This document shows positions 47,768-57,100 of a stretch of 64,000 nucleotides of DNA, in pieces. Position 1 is the stretch's first letter. Each line of letters starts with the position of its first letter. The translations under genes were made by a program, and so were the position numbers. The notes beneath the pieces were generated by a model. That model did no database searches. It saw only the letters and a list, made by a program, of their open reading frames with translations, and was not told the DNA's origin. Source of the DNA: Niastella sp. OAS944 (GTDB lineage: Bacteria > Bacteroidota > Bacteroidia > Chitinophagales > Chitinophagaceae); contig JANUBW010000008.1 of the NCBI GenBank assembly GCA_024809215.1, positions 310,001-374,000 on the forward strand, given 5' to 3'.

Positions 47768-48589
47768 ATGAAAAAAATGCTTACTGATCTTTTTGCCGGA
47801 CAGCAATACGACGCCTCGAACTTTTTTTTGATTGCTGGTCCCTGTGTAGTGGAAAGTGAAGAATTGTTGCTGGAAGTGGGAGACAAGGTATCCACTATTT
47901 GCCGCAACCTGGGCATTCCTTATATTTTTAAAGCCAGTTACCGTAAGGCAAACCGCACCAGCGCTTCTTCCTTTACCGGCCTTGGTGATGATACCGGGTT
48001 GCAGTTGTTACAAAAAACGGGCGCTAAATACAAAGTACCGGTTACTACCGATATTCATGCACACGACGAAGCTGCAATGGCTGCCCAATATGCCGATATT
48101 TTGCAAATACCCGCCTTCCTTTGCCGCCAAACCGATCTGCTTATTGCAGCAGCCGAAACCGGTAAGATAGTGAACGTAAAAAAAGGACAATTCGTAAGCG
48201 GACCTTCCATGAAGTTCGCAGTAGAAAAAATATTAAAGGCCGGTAATGAGAATATCATGCTCACCGAGCGTGGTAATACCTTCGGTTACCAGGACCTGGT
48301 GGTTGACTATCGCAATATTACCTGGATGAAAGAGCATGGTGTTCCCGTGGTTATGGATTGCACACATAGTTTGCAACAGCCAAACCAAACAACAGGCGTT
48401 ACCGGCGGTAACCCACAATTGATTGGTACCATTGCCAGCGCTGCCATAGCTACCGGTGCCGATGGATTGTTTATAGAAACACACCCCAACCCTGCAGTGG
48501 CTAAAAGCGACGGCGCCAATATGCTAAGATTAGATTTACTCGAAGGGTTATTACAGAAGTTAGTGAAGATTCGTAAGGCAGTAGTTTAA
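47768..48589 (+). CDS. kdsA: 3-deoxy-D-manno-octulosonate 8-phosphate synthase
   Basis: Condenses phosphoenolpyruvate with arabinose 5-phosphate to make KDO-8-phosphate for lipopolysaccharide. It has 273 residues. IAGPCVVESEELL carries a Cys where E. coli KdsA has Asn, which marks the metal-dependent class; KASYRKANRTSASSFTG and the IPAFLCRQTDLL segment are substrate loops; ERGNTFGYQDLVVDYRNI and DCTHSLQQPN hold further ligands, and GLFIETHPNPAVAKSDG the last Glu and Asp. It is distantly related to the DAHP synthase at 25263. Monocistronic, between its own promoter and the terminator at 48674-48710. Confidence 0.96.
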   Translation: MKKMLTDLFAGQQYDASNFFLIAGPCVVESEELLLEVGDKVSTICRNLGIPYIFKASYRKANRTSASSFTGLGDDTGLQLLQKTGAKYKVPVTTDIHAHDEAAMAAQYADILQIPAFLCRQTDLLIAAAETGKIVNVKKGQFVSGPSMKFAVEKILKAGNENIMLTERGNTFGYQDLVVDYRNITWMKEHGVPVVMDCTHSLQQPNQTTGVTGGNPQLIGTIASAAIATGADGLFIETHPNPAVAKSDGANMLRLDLLEGLLQKLVKIRKAVV

Positions 48590-48795
48590 TGGCGAGTGGT
48601 AAATAGTAAATAGCTAGTGGGGTTCCTCTTTTGAGTTTCATTATTAATTAGAACCTCGCGTTAATGCAATAGAAAAAGCCCTTATAGCGAATTTCGCTAT
48701 AAGGGCTTTTGTATTTGGAATTAGTGAAGCTAGAAAACAGTAGCGAGACTTAAAATTAGGTCCCACTAGCCACTTCCCACTTGCTACTAGCTATT
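48590..48795. repeat. Word arrays flanking the kdsA terminator
   Basis: TGGTAAATAGTAAATAGCTAG-like heptamers (48595-48620) and the complementary CACTAGCCACTTCCCACTTGC-like words (48764-48795) face each other. Inside are AACCTCGCG (48652-48660), the terminator, and GTAGCGAG (48740-48747). The right arm overlaps the last codons of the DUF4382 gene. Confidence 0.7.
48674..48710. terminator. Bidirectional terminator after kdsA
   Basis: A 17-base-pair perfect stem (48674-48690 with 48694-48710), a 3-base ATT loop, with A-run and T-run at the ends. It serves both kdsA and the convergent DUF4382 gene. Confidence 0.92.
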
Positions 48796-49576
48796 TCTGC
48801 AACGTCACAGTTTCAACAGTTGTAACATTACCGGTAGTAACGTTAATGCCTGTTTTCTCCTGCGATTTGTAAGTTAGATCTTTAGGCCAGAATTGTACTT
48901 TATAAGTAGCTGGCGGAACACCTTTGATCAGGTAAGCGCCGGTTGCATCAGTAAAGGTGGTCATGGTATCGGTACCATTGATTGCATATACAGCAGTAAG
49001 TACTGAGCTGGGTGCAACCACACCTTTAATACTTCCACCAACTGCATTCAATACAGTGCGGATAACGGGTTTCAAAATGAACTTGCCACTGCCGCTGGTT
49101 ACAACTGATCTGCCTGCATCGAAATCAAGCAAAATAGTGTACAGAATGCCACCGGTAACGTTTTGCTGAACATTCAGCTTTAAACCACTTTGCTCTGCGC
49201 TGGGCGTTTCAAGCTGATAAGTAACACCATTTGAAACAATAGAGTTGTTGGTACCCAATACCAGGCGGATCTGGTGCAGTTTGCCAGAAGGAATGTCGGC
49301 TTTGCACAACAGGGTGTCTTTGTCATTCACCAGGTCGAGCAGGTTGATAATGCCTTTTTGAACATTGGCTACTGACTGCCAGCCTTTGTCGTCATCGCCG
49401 GTTACATTGATCTGAACATCCTTAATGTCGATATAAACAGCTTCGTAAGCCGCCGGATCGTCTGTTAAACGGATTTCCAGTTTAGCCTTTTCGTCGGAAT
49501 CTTTGTTTGAGCAGGAACTCAAAGAAACGGTAAACAGTGAACACACGAATAGGAACAGTAGAAATTTGGATTTCAT
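48791..49576 (-). CDS. DUF4382 lipoprotein
   Basis: A 261-residue lipoprotein. MKSKFLLFLFVCSLFTVSLSSC is a lipoprotein signal ending in LSSC (Cys 22), followed by an acidic SNKDSDEK stretch that in Bacteroidota often favours surface export. Residues about 30-165 match DUF4382 (LEIRLTDDPAAYEAVYIDIKDVQIN, VTYQLETPSAEQSGLKL). The last 80 residues (GGSIKGVVAPSSVLTAVYAING ... ATYKVQFWP) form a carboxypeptidase-regulatory-like beta-sandwich. The start 12 codons upstream in the frame is rejected because the signal begins at 49576. Function unknown. Confidence 0.88.
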   Translation of the reverse strand: MKSKFLLFLFVCSLFTVSLSSCSNKDSDEKAKLEIRLTDDPAAYEAVYIDIKDVQINVTGDDDKGWQSVANVQKGIINLLDLVNDKDTLLCKADIPSGKLHQIRLVLGTNNSIVSNGVTYQLETPSAEQSGLKLNVQQNVTGGILYTILLDFDAGRSVVTSGSGKFILKPVIRTVLNAVGGSIKGVVAPSSVLTAVYAINGTDTMTTFTDATGAYLIKGVPPATYKVQFWPKDLTYKSQEKTGINVTTGNVTTVETVTLQK

Positions 49577-49640
49577 AGAGTGAATAAAATTTATGTGTGC
49601 GCTAAACAACATAAATTATACCATACAAAAAAGTCTTATA

Positions 49641-49663
49641 TGAAAAAAGCTCCCGAAGGGAGC
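49641..49663 (-). terminator. Rho-independent terminator on the minus strand
   Basis: GGCTCCC/GGGAGC stem (49649-49663) with TTTTTTC following on the minus strand. It closes the AraC-family transcript before the DUF4382 promoter. The remainder of the gap 49664-49889 shows nothing recognisable. Confidence 0.75.
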
Positions 49664-49889
49664 CATAAAAGATTGTTTATCAAAGGAATTAAGATGTAAA
49701 AAAATATTTATTAACATTTTTCAACATCTAAAATTGGATTTAAAAACGGGGAGGTGAAATATTTTGTGTATCTGTAGTTATACGGAAAACTGTACCGGAG
49801 TTTTACTATCTGGTAACTAATATAGGCATAACCGTAGCCGCAAAAAGTAAACTTCGTGTTGTTACATCGAATTTAACATTTTGTTAGGA

Positions 49890-50055
49890 AGTAGGAGTAG
49901 GATGTAAGAAGTAGGAGGTAGGATGTAAGAAGTAGGAGAACTAATAAGAAGGTAAGCACCCTATAAAGTGCGAAGCAATGAGTTGCGAAGCTATGAGTCC
50001 TGAAGTATAGTTCTCTTCATACTTCATACTTCATACTTCGTACTTCTTATTTCGG
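49890..50055. repeat. Heptamer array, AGTAGGA/ACTTCAT family
   Basis: AGTAGGA/GGTAGGA/TGTAAGA words (49890-49950) and complementary ACTTCAT/ACTTCGT words (50010-50050) enclose a core with GCGAAGCAATGAGTTGCGAAG. The arms share the 7-base period but not the words of other families. Confidence 0.8.
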
Positions 50056-50065
50056 CAACCTAATA

Positions 50066-51091
50066 TCAGATTGTTTTCTTCTGAGCAAGCAACTGACTCG
50101 GTAGTATCCCAAACTCTTTTTTAAACGCAATAGTGAAGTTGCTAAGGTTACTATATCCCAGCTCCATTGCCACTTCTTTTACAGAGAATTTACCGGTAAG
50201 TAATTTGTCCTGCGCGGCATGCATGCGCGCTTTTTGAAAGTATTCATAAATAGGAAAGCTGTACATGGTTTTAAAATCCTTTTTCAGCTTCGATTCGCTA
50301 ACGGCGGCAATTTTAGCGAGCTGCTGAATGGAGGGCGGAGTTTGCAGTACATTTCTGGTAAGCAAACGTTCAATATGCATTACCCGGGCAATGTCCTCAT
50401 GTGTAAGCGGCAGCCGGTAGGCAGGGTTGCTCATTTTTTCGAACAGGCTGCTGAAGAACCGTTCTATCAACAGCATCATGCGGTTTTGCAATATGGTAAG
50501 CCGTAATGGATTGGTATCCTCAACATGGCCGATGGTCTTCATCCACCGGCGATAGCGCGCATCTAACGGTACTATATTTATGCTTTCGGCCTTTAATGAA
50601 ATATAAGACGACAACACTTCCTCTACCCGTTCAATTTCAAAGTACTGGGCCAGCCATCGTTTACTGAAAACAATATGTAAGCCTTTGTAGGCGCAATCGG
50701 CTGTGCCTTCGTACGACCAGTTGTAAAGCGAACTGGTAAGGTAAGCCAGTGCCTTATTGGTATTCTTTCCCCTTATTTTTTCATCGGCAACCGAAATGGT
50801 AAGTGATTGCGGAATGGTGAGTTCATCGAAGCGTAAGGTATAGTACTCTTCATTCGATTTGTTGGTATGAATATGCCAGTCCTTATGGAAAGTGCAATCC
50901 ATAATATAGGCATGCAGGCCATTGGGCACGTGAAGGTGCCGCAGACTGCCGGTAGCAATGGCTTCGGGAAAGAACAATTGATCGTTATGGACCGTTACCC
51001 TTAAGGTTGCGGCCATCTCGTGCACCAATTGCTCGAAATTGGTATCGGTATAATCAAATTCAAACACAGAGCCTATATTTAACATGCTCAC
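50066..51091 (-). CDS. AraC-family transcriptional regulator
   Basis: A 341-residue regulator with an N-terminal ligand/dimer domain of about 230 residues that I cannot assign to a ligand, and a C-terminal AraC DNA-binding domain. The latter has two helix-turn-helix motifs: SIQQLAKIAAVSESKLKKDF near 265-285, and the second with the family signature FSVKEVAMELGYSNLSNFTIAFKKEFGILPSQL near 303-335. It resembles the PchR/YbtA-like group often linked to siderophore or metal uptake, but no such genes are nearby. It lies 61 bases after the PspC-like gene on the same strand. Confidence 0.9.
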   Translation of the reverse strand: MSMLNIGSVFEFDYTDTNFEQLVHEMAATLRVTVHNDQLFFPEAIATGSLRHLHVPNGLHAYIMDCTFHKDWHIHTNKSNEEYYTLRFDELTIPQSLTISVADEKIRGKNTNKALAYLTSSLYNWSYEGTADCAYKGLHIVFSKRWLAQYFEIERVEEVLSSYISLKAESINIVPLDARYRRWMKTIGHVEDTNPLRLTILQNRMMLLIERFFSSLFEKMSNPAYRLPLTHEDIARVMHIERLLTRNVLQTPPSIQQLAKIAAVSESKLKKDFKTMYSFPIYEYFQKARMHAAQDKLLTGKFSVKEVAMELGYSNLSNFTIAFKKEFGILPSQLLAQKKTI

Positions 51092-51152
51092 AAAAAAAAT
51101 TCATACCCGCCCTGTTCAATAGTGGCAGGTTATCTATCAGGAGGCAAAGGTT

Positions 51153-51374
51153 CTATTGATATTTCAGGGGGTTACGGCGTAATGACAGGATGTACCGTTT
51201 AATATTCATCCAAAACGCCAGAATGAAATAAATAATAAGCGGAGAACCCATAGTTAGAAAGGATACATATATAAACCAGGTACGAATGCGGGACGTGGCA
51301 ATGCCAAGTCGTTCACCAATAGCGGAACATACGCCAAAAGCTTGCCATTCTATAAAATATCTGAACCGGTTCAT
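51153..51374 (-). CDS. PspC-domain protein
   Basis: A 73-residue membrane protein. The PspC domain is recognised by FGVCSAIGERLGIATSRIRTWFIYVSFLTMGSPLIIYFILAFWM, with one amphipathic region and one transmembrane helix near 35-55. PspC proteins act in envelope-stress sensing in some bacteria; as a stand-alone short form its role here is open. It is upstream of the AraC regulator gene on the same strand and may be co-transcribed. Confidence 0.88.
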   Translation of the reverse strand: MNRFRYFIEWQAFGVCSAIGERLGIATSRIRTWFIYVSFLTMGSPLIIYFILAFWMNIKRYILSLRRNPLKYQ

Positions 51375-51439
51375 GGCTCTAAATTAAAACATTAAACAAA
51401 AATCTGCAAGCATACAATTTCCTCCAATCCAATTTTAGG

Positions 51440-51447
51440 TAACTTTG
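51440..51447 (+). promoter_or_regulatory. -7 promoter box of aconitase
   Basis: TAACTTTG, matching TAnnTTTG, 44 bases before the ATG at 51492. Confidence 0.55.
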
Positions 51448-51491
51448 GAACACTTTTTTTATACGTTTGATCACTTCTTAAACGAAAAATC

Positions 51492-53759
51492 ATGGTTTTT
51501 GATCTGGACTTAATCAAAAAGGTTTACGCTGCAATGCCCGAGAAGGTCGCTGAGGCACGTAAACTGGTAGGACGGCCTCTCACATTAGCAGAAAAAATAT
51601 TATATGCCCACCTGTTCGTTCCGGCAGAAAGAGCCTATGATCGTGGGGTTGATTATGTAGATTTTACCCCAGACCGTGTAGCAATGCAGGACGCAACAGC
51701 GCAAATGGCACTTTTGCAGTTCATGACCTGTGGCCGGGCTAAAGTGGCTGTACCTTCAACTGTGCATTGTGATCACCTTATTCAGGCTAAAACCGGAGCT
51801 AAGGAAGACCTTAAAACGGCAAACGAAGTAAATAAAGAAGTATACGAGTTCCTCGCCTCTATTTCCAATAAATATGGCATCGGTTTCTGGAAACCCGGCG
51901 CTGGTATCATTCACCAGGTTGTGCTGGAAAACTACGCATTCCCCGGCGGTATGATGATCGGTACCGATTCTCACACCCCCAATGCCGGCGGTTTGGGTAT
52001 GATTGCCATTGGTGTAGGTGGCGCCGACGCGGTTGACGTGATGGCCGGTTTACCCTGGGAGCTTAAAATGCCCAAACTCATTGGGGTTAAATTAACCGGT
52101 AAAATGAGTGGTTGGACGGCAGCTAAAGACGTGATCCTTAAAGTGGCTGGTATTTTAACCGTAAAAGGTGGCACCGGTGCTATTGTTGAATATTTTGGCG
52201 AAGGCGCCGACAGCCTGAGCGCTACCGGTAAAGCTACCATTTGTAATATGGGTGCCGAAATTGGTGCAACCTGCTCACTGTTTGCATACGACGAAAAAAT
52301 GGCCTCTTATCTCACTGCTACCGGTCGCGAAGATGTAGCTTACCTGGCTACACAGATCAAAGAACACCTGCGCCCCGACGAAGATGTGTACGCAGATCCG
52401 GCTAAATACTACGATCAGTTAATTGAGATCAACCTCAATGAACTGGAACCATATGTGAACGGTCCGTTCACTCCCGACCTGGCATGGCCTATTTCTAAAT
52501 TTGCAGAAGCGGTTAAAGCTAACAACTGGCCCCAAAGACTGGAAGTTGCGCTTATAGGTTCTTGTACCAACTCTTCATACGAAGATATCAGCCGTTCTGC
52601 CTCGCTGGCAAAACAGGCTGTTGATAAAAATCTGAAAGCACGGTCTGAATTCACTATTACCCCCGGATCTGAAGTTGTACGTTACACCATTGAAAAAGAT
52701 GGTTTCCTTGATACATTCGCCAGTATAGGTGGTGTGGTGCTGGCAAATGCCTGCGGACCCTGTATTGGTCAATGGGCCCGTCATATCGATGATCCTAACC
52801 GTAAGAACTCGATCATTACTTCGTTTAACCGCAACTTTGCAAAACGTAACGATGGTTTGGCGTCTACCCACGCATTTGTGGCCTCTCCTGAGATCGTAAC
52901 AGCATTCGCTATTGCGGGTGACCTTACCTTCAACCCGTTAAAAGATAAATTAAAGAACGAAGACGGTAAAGAAGTAATGCTCGATGAGCCTACAGGTTAT
53001 GAATTACCACCTAAAGGTTTTTCTGTAGAAGATGCCGGTTATGATGCACCTGCAGCCGATGGCAGCGGTGTGGTGGTAAAAGTATCGCCCGAATCGCAAC
53101 GTTTGCAATTGTTAGAACCGTTTGCTGCCTGGGAAGGAACCGACCTGAAAGGTTTGAAACTTCTTATTAAAGCAAAAGGTAAATGTACTACTGACCATAT
53201 CTCAATGGCGGGCCCATGGTTGAAATTCCGTGGCCACCTCGATAATATCAGTAACAACATGCTTATTGGTGCTGTAAACTTCTTTAACGAAGAAACCGAT
53301 AAAGTTAAAAACCAGCTTACCAGCGAATATGGCCCGGTACCTGCTACACAACGTGCTTATAAAGCAGCAGGCATTGGCTCAATAGTAGTAGGTGATGAGA
53401 ACTATGGTGAAGGGTCAAGCCGCGAGCACGCAGCTATGGAACCACGTCACCTGGGCGTTCGTGCAATTGTGGTAAGAAGCTTTGCCCGTATTCACGAAAC
53501 CAACCTGAAAAAACAAGGTATGCTGGCATTGACGTTTGCTAATAAAGAAGATTACGATAAAATTCAGGAAGACGATAGCTTCGATATCGTTGGACTGGGA
53601 TCTTTTGAGCCTGGCAAACCATTGAGTATGGTATTGAACCATAAAGATGGCAGCAAGGATACCATAACATTGAACCACACCTATAATAAACAACAAATTG
53701 AGTGGTTTAAAGCAGGTGGTGCATTGAATGTTATTCGTTCACAGTTTGCGAAAGGATAA
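51492..53759 (+). CDS. Aconitate hydratase (mitochondrial-type)
   Basis: Iron-sulfur enzyme of the citric acid cycle interconverting citrate and isocitrate. At 755 residues it is the mitochondrial-type form, shorter than AcnA and different in domain order from AcnB. The first cluster Cys is in [13 protein letters not shown] (near 356) and the other two in [11 protein letters not shown] (near 418-423). Substrate loops [13 protein letters not shown] (near 157) and [21 protein letters not shown] (near 635) are conserved. Its promoter is at 51440 and a terminator at 53789, so it is monocistronic. Confidence 0.96.
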   Translation: MVFDLDLIKKVYAAMPEKVAEARKLVGRPLTLAEKILYAHLFVPAERAYDRGVDYVDFTPDRVAMQDATAQMALLQFMTCGRAKVAVPSTVHCDHLIQAKTGAKEDLKTANEVNKEVYEFLASISNKYGIGFWKPGAGIIHQVVLENYAFPGGMMIGTDSHTPNAGGLGMIAIGVGGADAVDVMAGLPWELKMPKLIGVKLTGKMSGWTAAKDVILKVAGILTVKGGTGAIVEYFGEGADSLSATGKATICNMGAEIGATCSLFAYDEKMASYLTATGREDVAYLATQIKEHLRPDEDVYADPAKYYDQLIEINLNELEPYVNGPFTPDLAWPISKFAEAVKANNWPQRLEVALIGSCTNSSYEDISRSASLAKQAVDKNLKARSEFTITPGSEVVRYTIEKDGFLDTFASIGGVVLANACGPCIGQWARHIDDPNRKNSIITSFNRNFAKRNDGLASTHAFVASPEIVTAFAIAGDLTFNPLKDKLKNEDGKEVMLDEPTGYELPPKGFSVEDAGYDAPAADGSGVVVKVSPESQRLQLLEPFAAWEGTDLKGLKLLIKAKGKCTTDHISMAGPWLKFRGHLDNISNNMLIGAVNFFNEETDKVKNQLTSEYGPVPATQRAYKAAGIGSIVVGDENYGEGSSREHAAMEPRHLGVRAIVVRSFARIHETNLKKQGMLALTFANKEDYDKIQEDDSFDIVGLGSFEPGKPLSMVLNHKDGSKDTITLNHTYNKQQIEWFKAGGALNVIRSQFAKG

Positions 53760-53788
53760 TCCTTAGAGGTTATCACTTATATATTATT

Positions 53789-53825
53789 AAGGGAGGTTCT
53801 TCTCAAAGAAGAGCTTCCCTTTTTT
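53789..53825 (+). terminator. Rho-independent terminator of aconitase
   Basis: AAGGGAGGTTCTTC (53789-53802) pairs with GAAGAGCTTCCCTT across a short loop, including two G-U pairs, and is followed by T residues to 53825. Confidence 0.9.
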
Positions 53826-53827
53826 AG

Positions 53828-53945
53828 TTATAGGTTACAGGTTTCATGTTACAGGGATCCGGTTCGTAACTTATCACAACCCGCGGCCTCGCGAACGACT
53901 GTATTCCCTGCACCCTGCACCCTGCAACATGTAACCTGTAACAGT
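53828..53945. repeat. Heptamer GGTTACA array with inverted arms and CGCGGCCTCGCG core
   Basis: Left arm AGGTTACAGGTTTCATGTTA (53832-53851), core GGTTCGTAAC ... CGCGGCCTCGCGAACG (53871-53897), right arm CCCTGCACCCTGCAACATGT and CCTGTAAC (53906-53943). 53946-54107 holds no further recognisable element apart from the upstream region of the adhesin gene. Confidence 0.8.
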
Positions 53946-54107
53946 CCCTCTTTACATACTTCGTGTATAAACATACTAAATAGCCCAACTTCCACGCATA
54001 AGGGTTAGTGTTTAATCTTCCAAATACAAGCCTCCTTCCAATATTAGGATCTGTTAGGAACCACGACTTTTACATGAGTTATCCATTAGCCATTTATCAT
54101 CAATCCA

Positions 54108-57100
54108 ATGAAGAACCAGTTAATAATATTTGTGCTTGCCCTCGCCGGTGTGACCGTATTTGCAACTCGGTCGAATGCCCAAGTGAAAGCTTCTTTTTCA
54201 GCCAATAATGTATCAGGCTGTTCTCCCCTGGTAGTGCAGTTTAAAGATGAGTCAACCGGTAACCCCACCAGTTGGCGATGGGACCTTGGTAACGGTACCA
54301 TCTCATTATTTCAAAACCCTTCTTCTGTTTATTTTGCCCCAGGTACCTATACTGTTAAGCAAGTGGTGAAAACTGCCAATGGCGCCGATTCTGTTATAAA
54401 GCAACAGTACATAACCGTATTTGATAACCCGGTGGCCGGTTTTGAAACATCTGATTCAGTGGGTTGCTTTCCCTTTCATGTAACTTTTACCGATAAAAGC
54501 TTTGTCAGCGATGGCGCTATCACAAGCTGGAGTTGGGATTTTGGTGATGGTAATACTTCTACAGAGAAAAGCCCTTCACATACGTATACTGGTACCGGTA
54601 ACTATACCGTAACGTTAAAAGTTACCAGTGCCAACGGCTGCACCAAAAGCTTTAGTAAACCACAACATATTAAAATAGCATCGGGTGTACTGGCCGGCTT
54701 TGATTTTACACCCGTACAAAACAGTTGTAATGCACCGCTCGATATTGATTTTAATAATAAGTCGGTAGAATCGGGTGCTGTGAGTTATACATGGGATTTT
54801 GGCGACGGACAAACATCTACCGATAAAAATCCGCGTCATAAATATATGTCGAATGGCGCTTATACCGTAACGCTTATTGCTATTACCAATAGCGGTTGTG
54901 CCGATACCGTTATAAAAAAGAATTTAATTGTATTGGGCAATACGCAAACCCAGTTCACTATGCCGGGCAGCATATGTGCCAATGAACCGTTTTATCCTGT
55001 TAACACTTCTTCACCTGTGCCGGGCGGTGTACGTTGGGATTTTGGCGATGGTAATAATTCAACCGAAGCCAGTCCGCAAAAGAGTTATCCCAGTGCCGGA
55101 ACCTATACTGTAAAGTTGGTCAATTACTTTGCAGCCTGTCCCGATTCCATAAGCAAAACAATCACTGTATTGCCACGGCTGGCTACTTCATTCACCAGTG
55201 ATAAAACGTATGCATGTAGCATTCCTGCAACTTTTCAATTTAACAATACAACAAGTGGCAGTGTAAGCCAGCGTTGGGATTTTGGCGATGGCGCTACCAG
55301 CACCGATGCCAATCCAAAACATATATACAAAGCGTTTGGTAACTATACTGTACAGCTGATACTAACAGGTAGCAATGGTTGTTCGGATACGCTCATTAAA
55401 CAAAATGTAATTCAGGTGGCCCGTCCGCAGGTACAGATCAATAACCTGCCGGTAAAAGGTTGTTTGCCCTTTACCGTGCCTTTTAGCCCTTTGGTAAATG
55501 TTGCTGATAATATAGTTTCTTATCATTGGGATTTTGGTGATGGTACAACTTCCACGCAACAGTCGCCTGTAAAGACCTATACAACTGAAGGAAGTTATAC
55601 GGTGAAGCTGGTTATTACTACTGCCAGTGGTTGTACCGATAGCGCCGTAGTGCCTAATGGGGTAGAAACAGCGCCGCGTCCAAAGGCCGAATTTTATGCA
55701 ACACAACGCGATGTATGCCGCAGCCAGGGAATTCAGTTTGTAAATCAAAGTACCCCGGCTGGTGATCAGTGGTTATGGCAATTTGGCGATGGCGGTTATT
55801 CAACACTCGTTGATCCCATTTATCAATACAGCGATACCGGTTACTATCATGTAAAGCTTATTGTATCGAATAAAGGCTGTTCTGATACAGCTTACAAACC
55901 TGGTTATATTCATATTAACCCACCAGTGGCCCGTTTTATAACCAATATGGATTGTGCCGATAAATATCAGCGCTCCTTTACTGATAACTCAATTGCTGCA
56001 CAAACCTGGCAATGGGACCTGGGCGATGGTACTACAAGCACCGGCAAAAATGTTGTTCATCGTTATACCAATAAGGGCACTTACAAGGTGCGGCTCATTG
56101 TCACCAACAGCGGTTGTATAGATAGCATGTGGCAACAGGTTATTGTTGCCGATGAGCATCCTGATTTTACTGCCGATAAAAAAGAATTATGTGCAAGAGA
56201 TGAAGTTGTTTTCACTGCCAGTAACTATAACCCCGCCAACATCATTAATATGGTATGGCAGTTTGGTGATGGTACAACCGAAACCGGCAGCAAGGCTACC
56301 CATAGTTACAGCCGCTCGGGCAATTATAAAGTAGTGCTGGTGTTTACCGATATCAATAGTTGCGTTGACTCTGTGGTAAAACAACAATATATTCGCGTGA
56401 ATGGACCAGCTGCTGCCTTTGAAGCAGTAAACCAAAAGATCTGTATAGATAATACAGCCTCGTTCCGCGACCTGAGTACCACTGATGGTACACACCCCAT
56501 TGTACAATATACATGGGTGTATGGCGATGGAAAAGAAGAAACGGTTCAGGGGGCGCCTTTTATTCATAAATACGATAACGGCGGTTCTTATAATGTTTCT
56601 TTAAGAATAACCGATAGCAAGGGCTGTACCGATAACTTTACGGGCAACGGCGCTATCAGTATTTCAAACCCCAAAGCTTCTTTTTCTACTGCCGATACCA
56701 GCTCATGCCCCGGCAAACCAATAAATTTCAACAATACCTCAACGGGCGAAAACCTGCAATACAGCTGGAGCTTTGGTGATGGCAGTACAGGTGATCAACA
56801 AAATCCTGTGCATCATTACACGCACGATGGTGCCTATACAATTAACCTGTTGATCGCAGATCCTATTGGCTGCCGTGATAGCCTTAAACGCACTGACTAT
56901 ATAAAGATCGTAACGCCAATAGCAGGTTTCAAAATGTCAGATTCAATTGGAAACTGTCCGCCGCTAGAAGTGAAGTTTACCAGCGAAGCAAAGAACTATG
57001 TATCACTTAGCTGGGACTTTGGCGATGGTTCTACTTCAACCCTCGAAAACCCTGTTCACTTTTATAACATCCCGGGTGAATATATGGCAACTCAAACCGT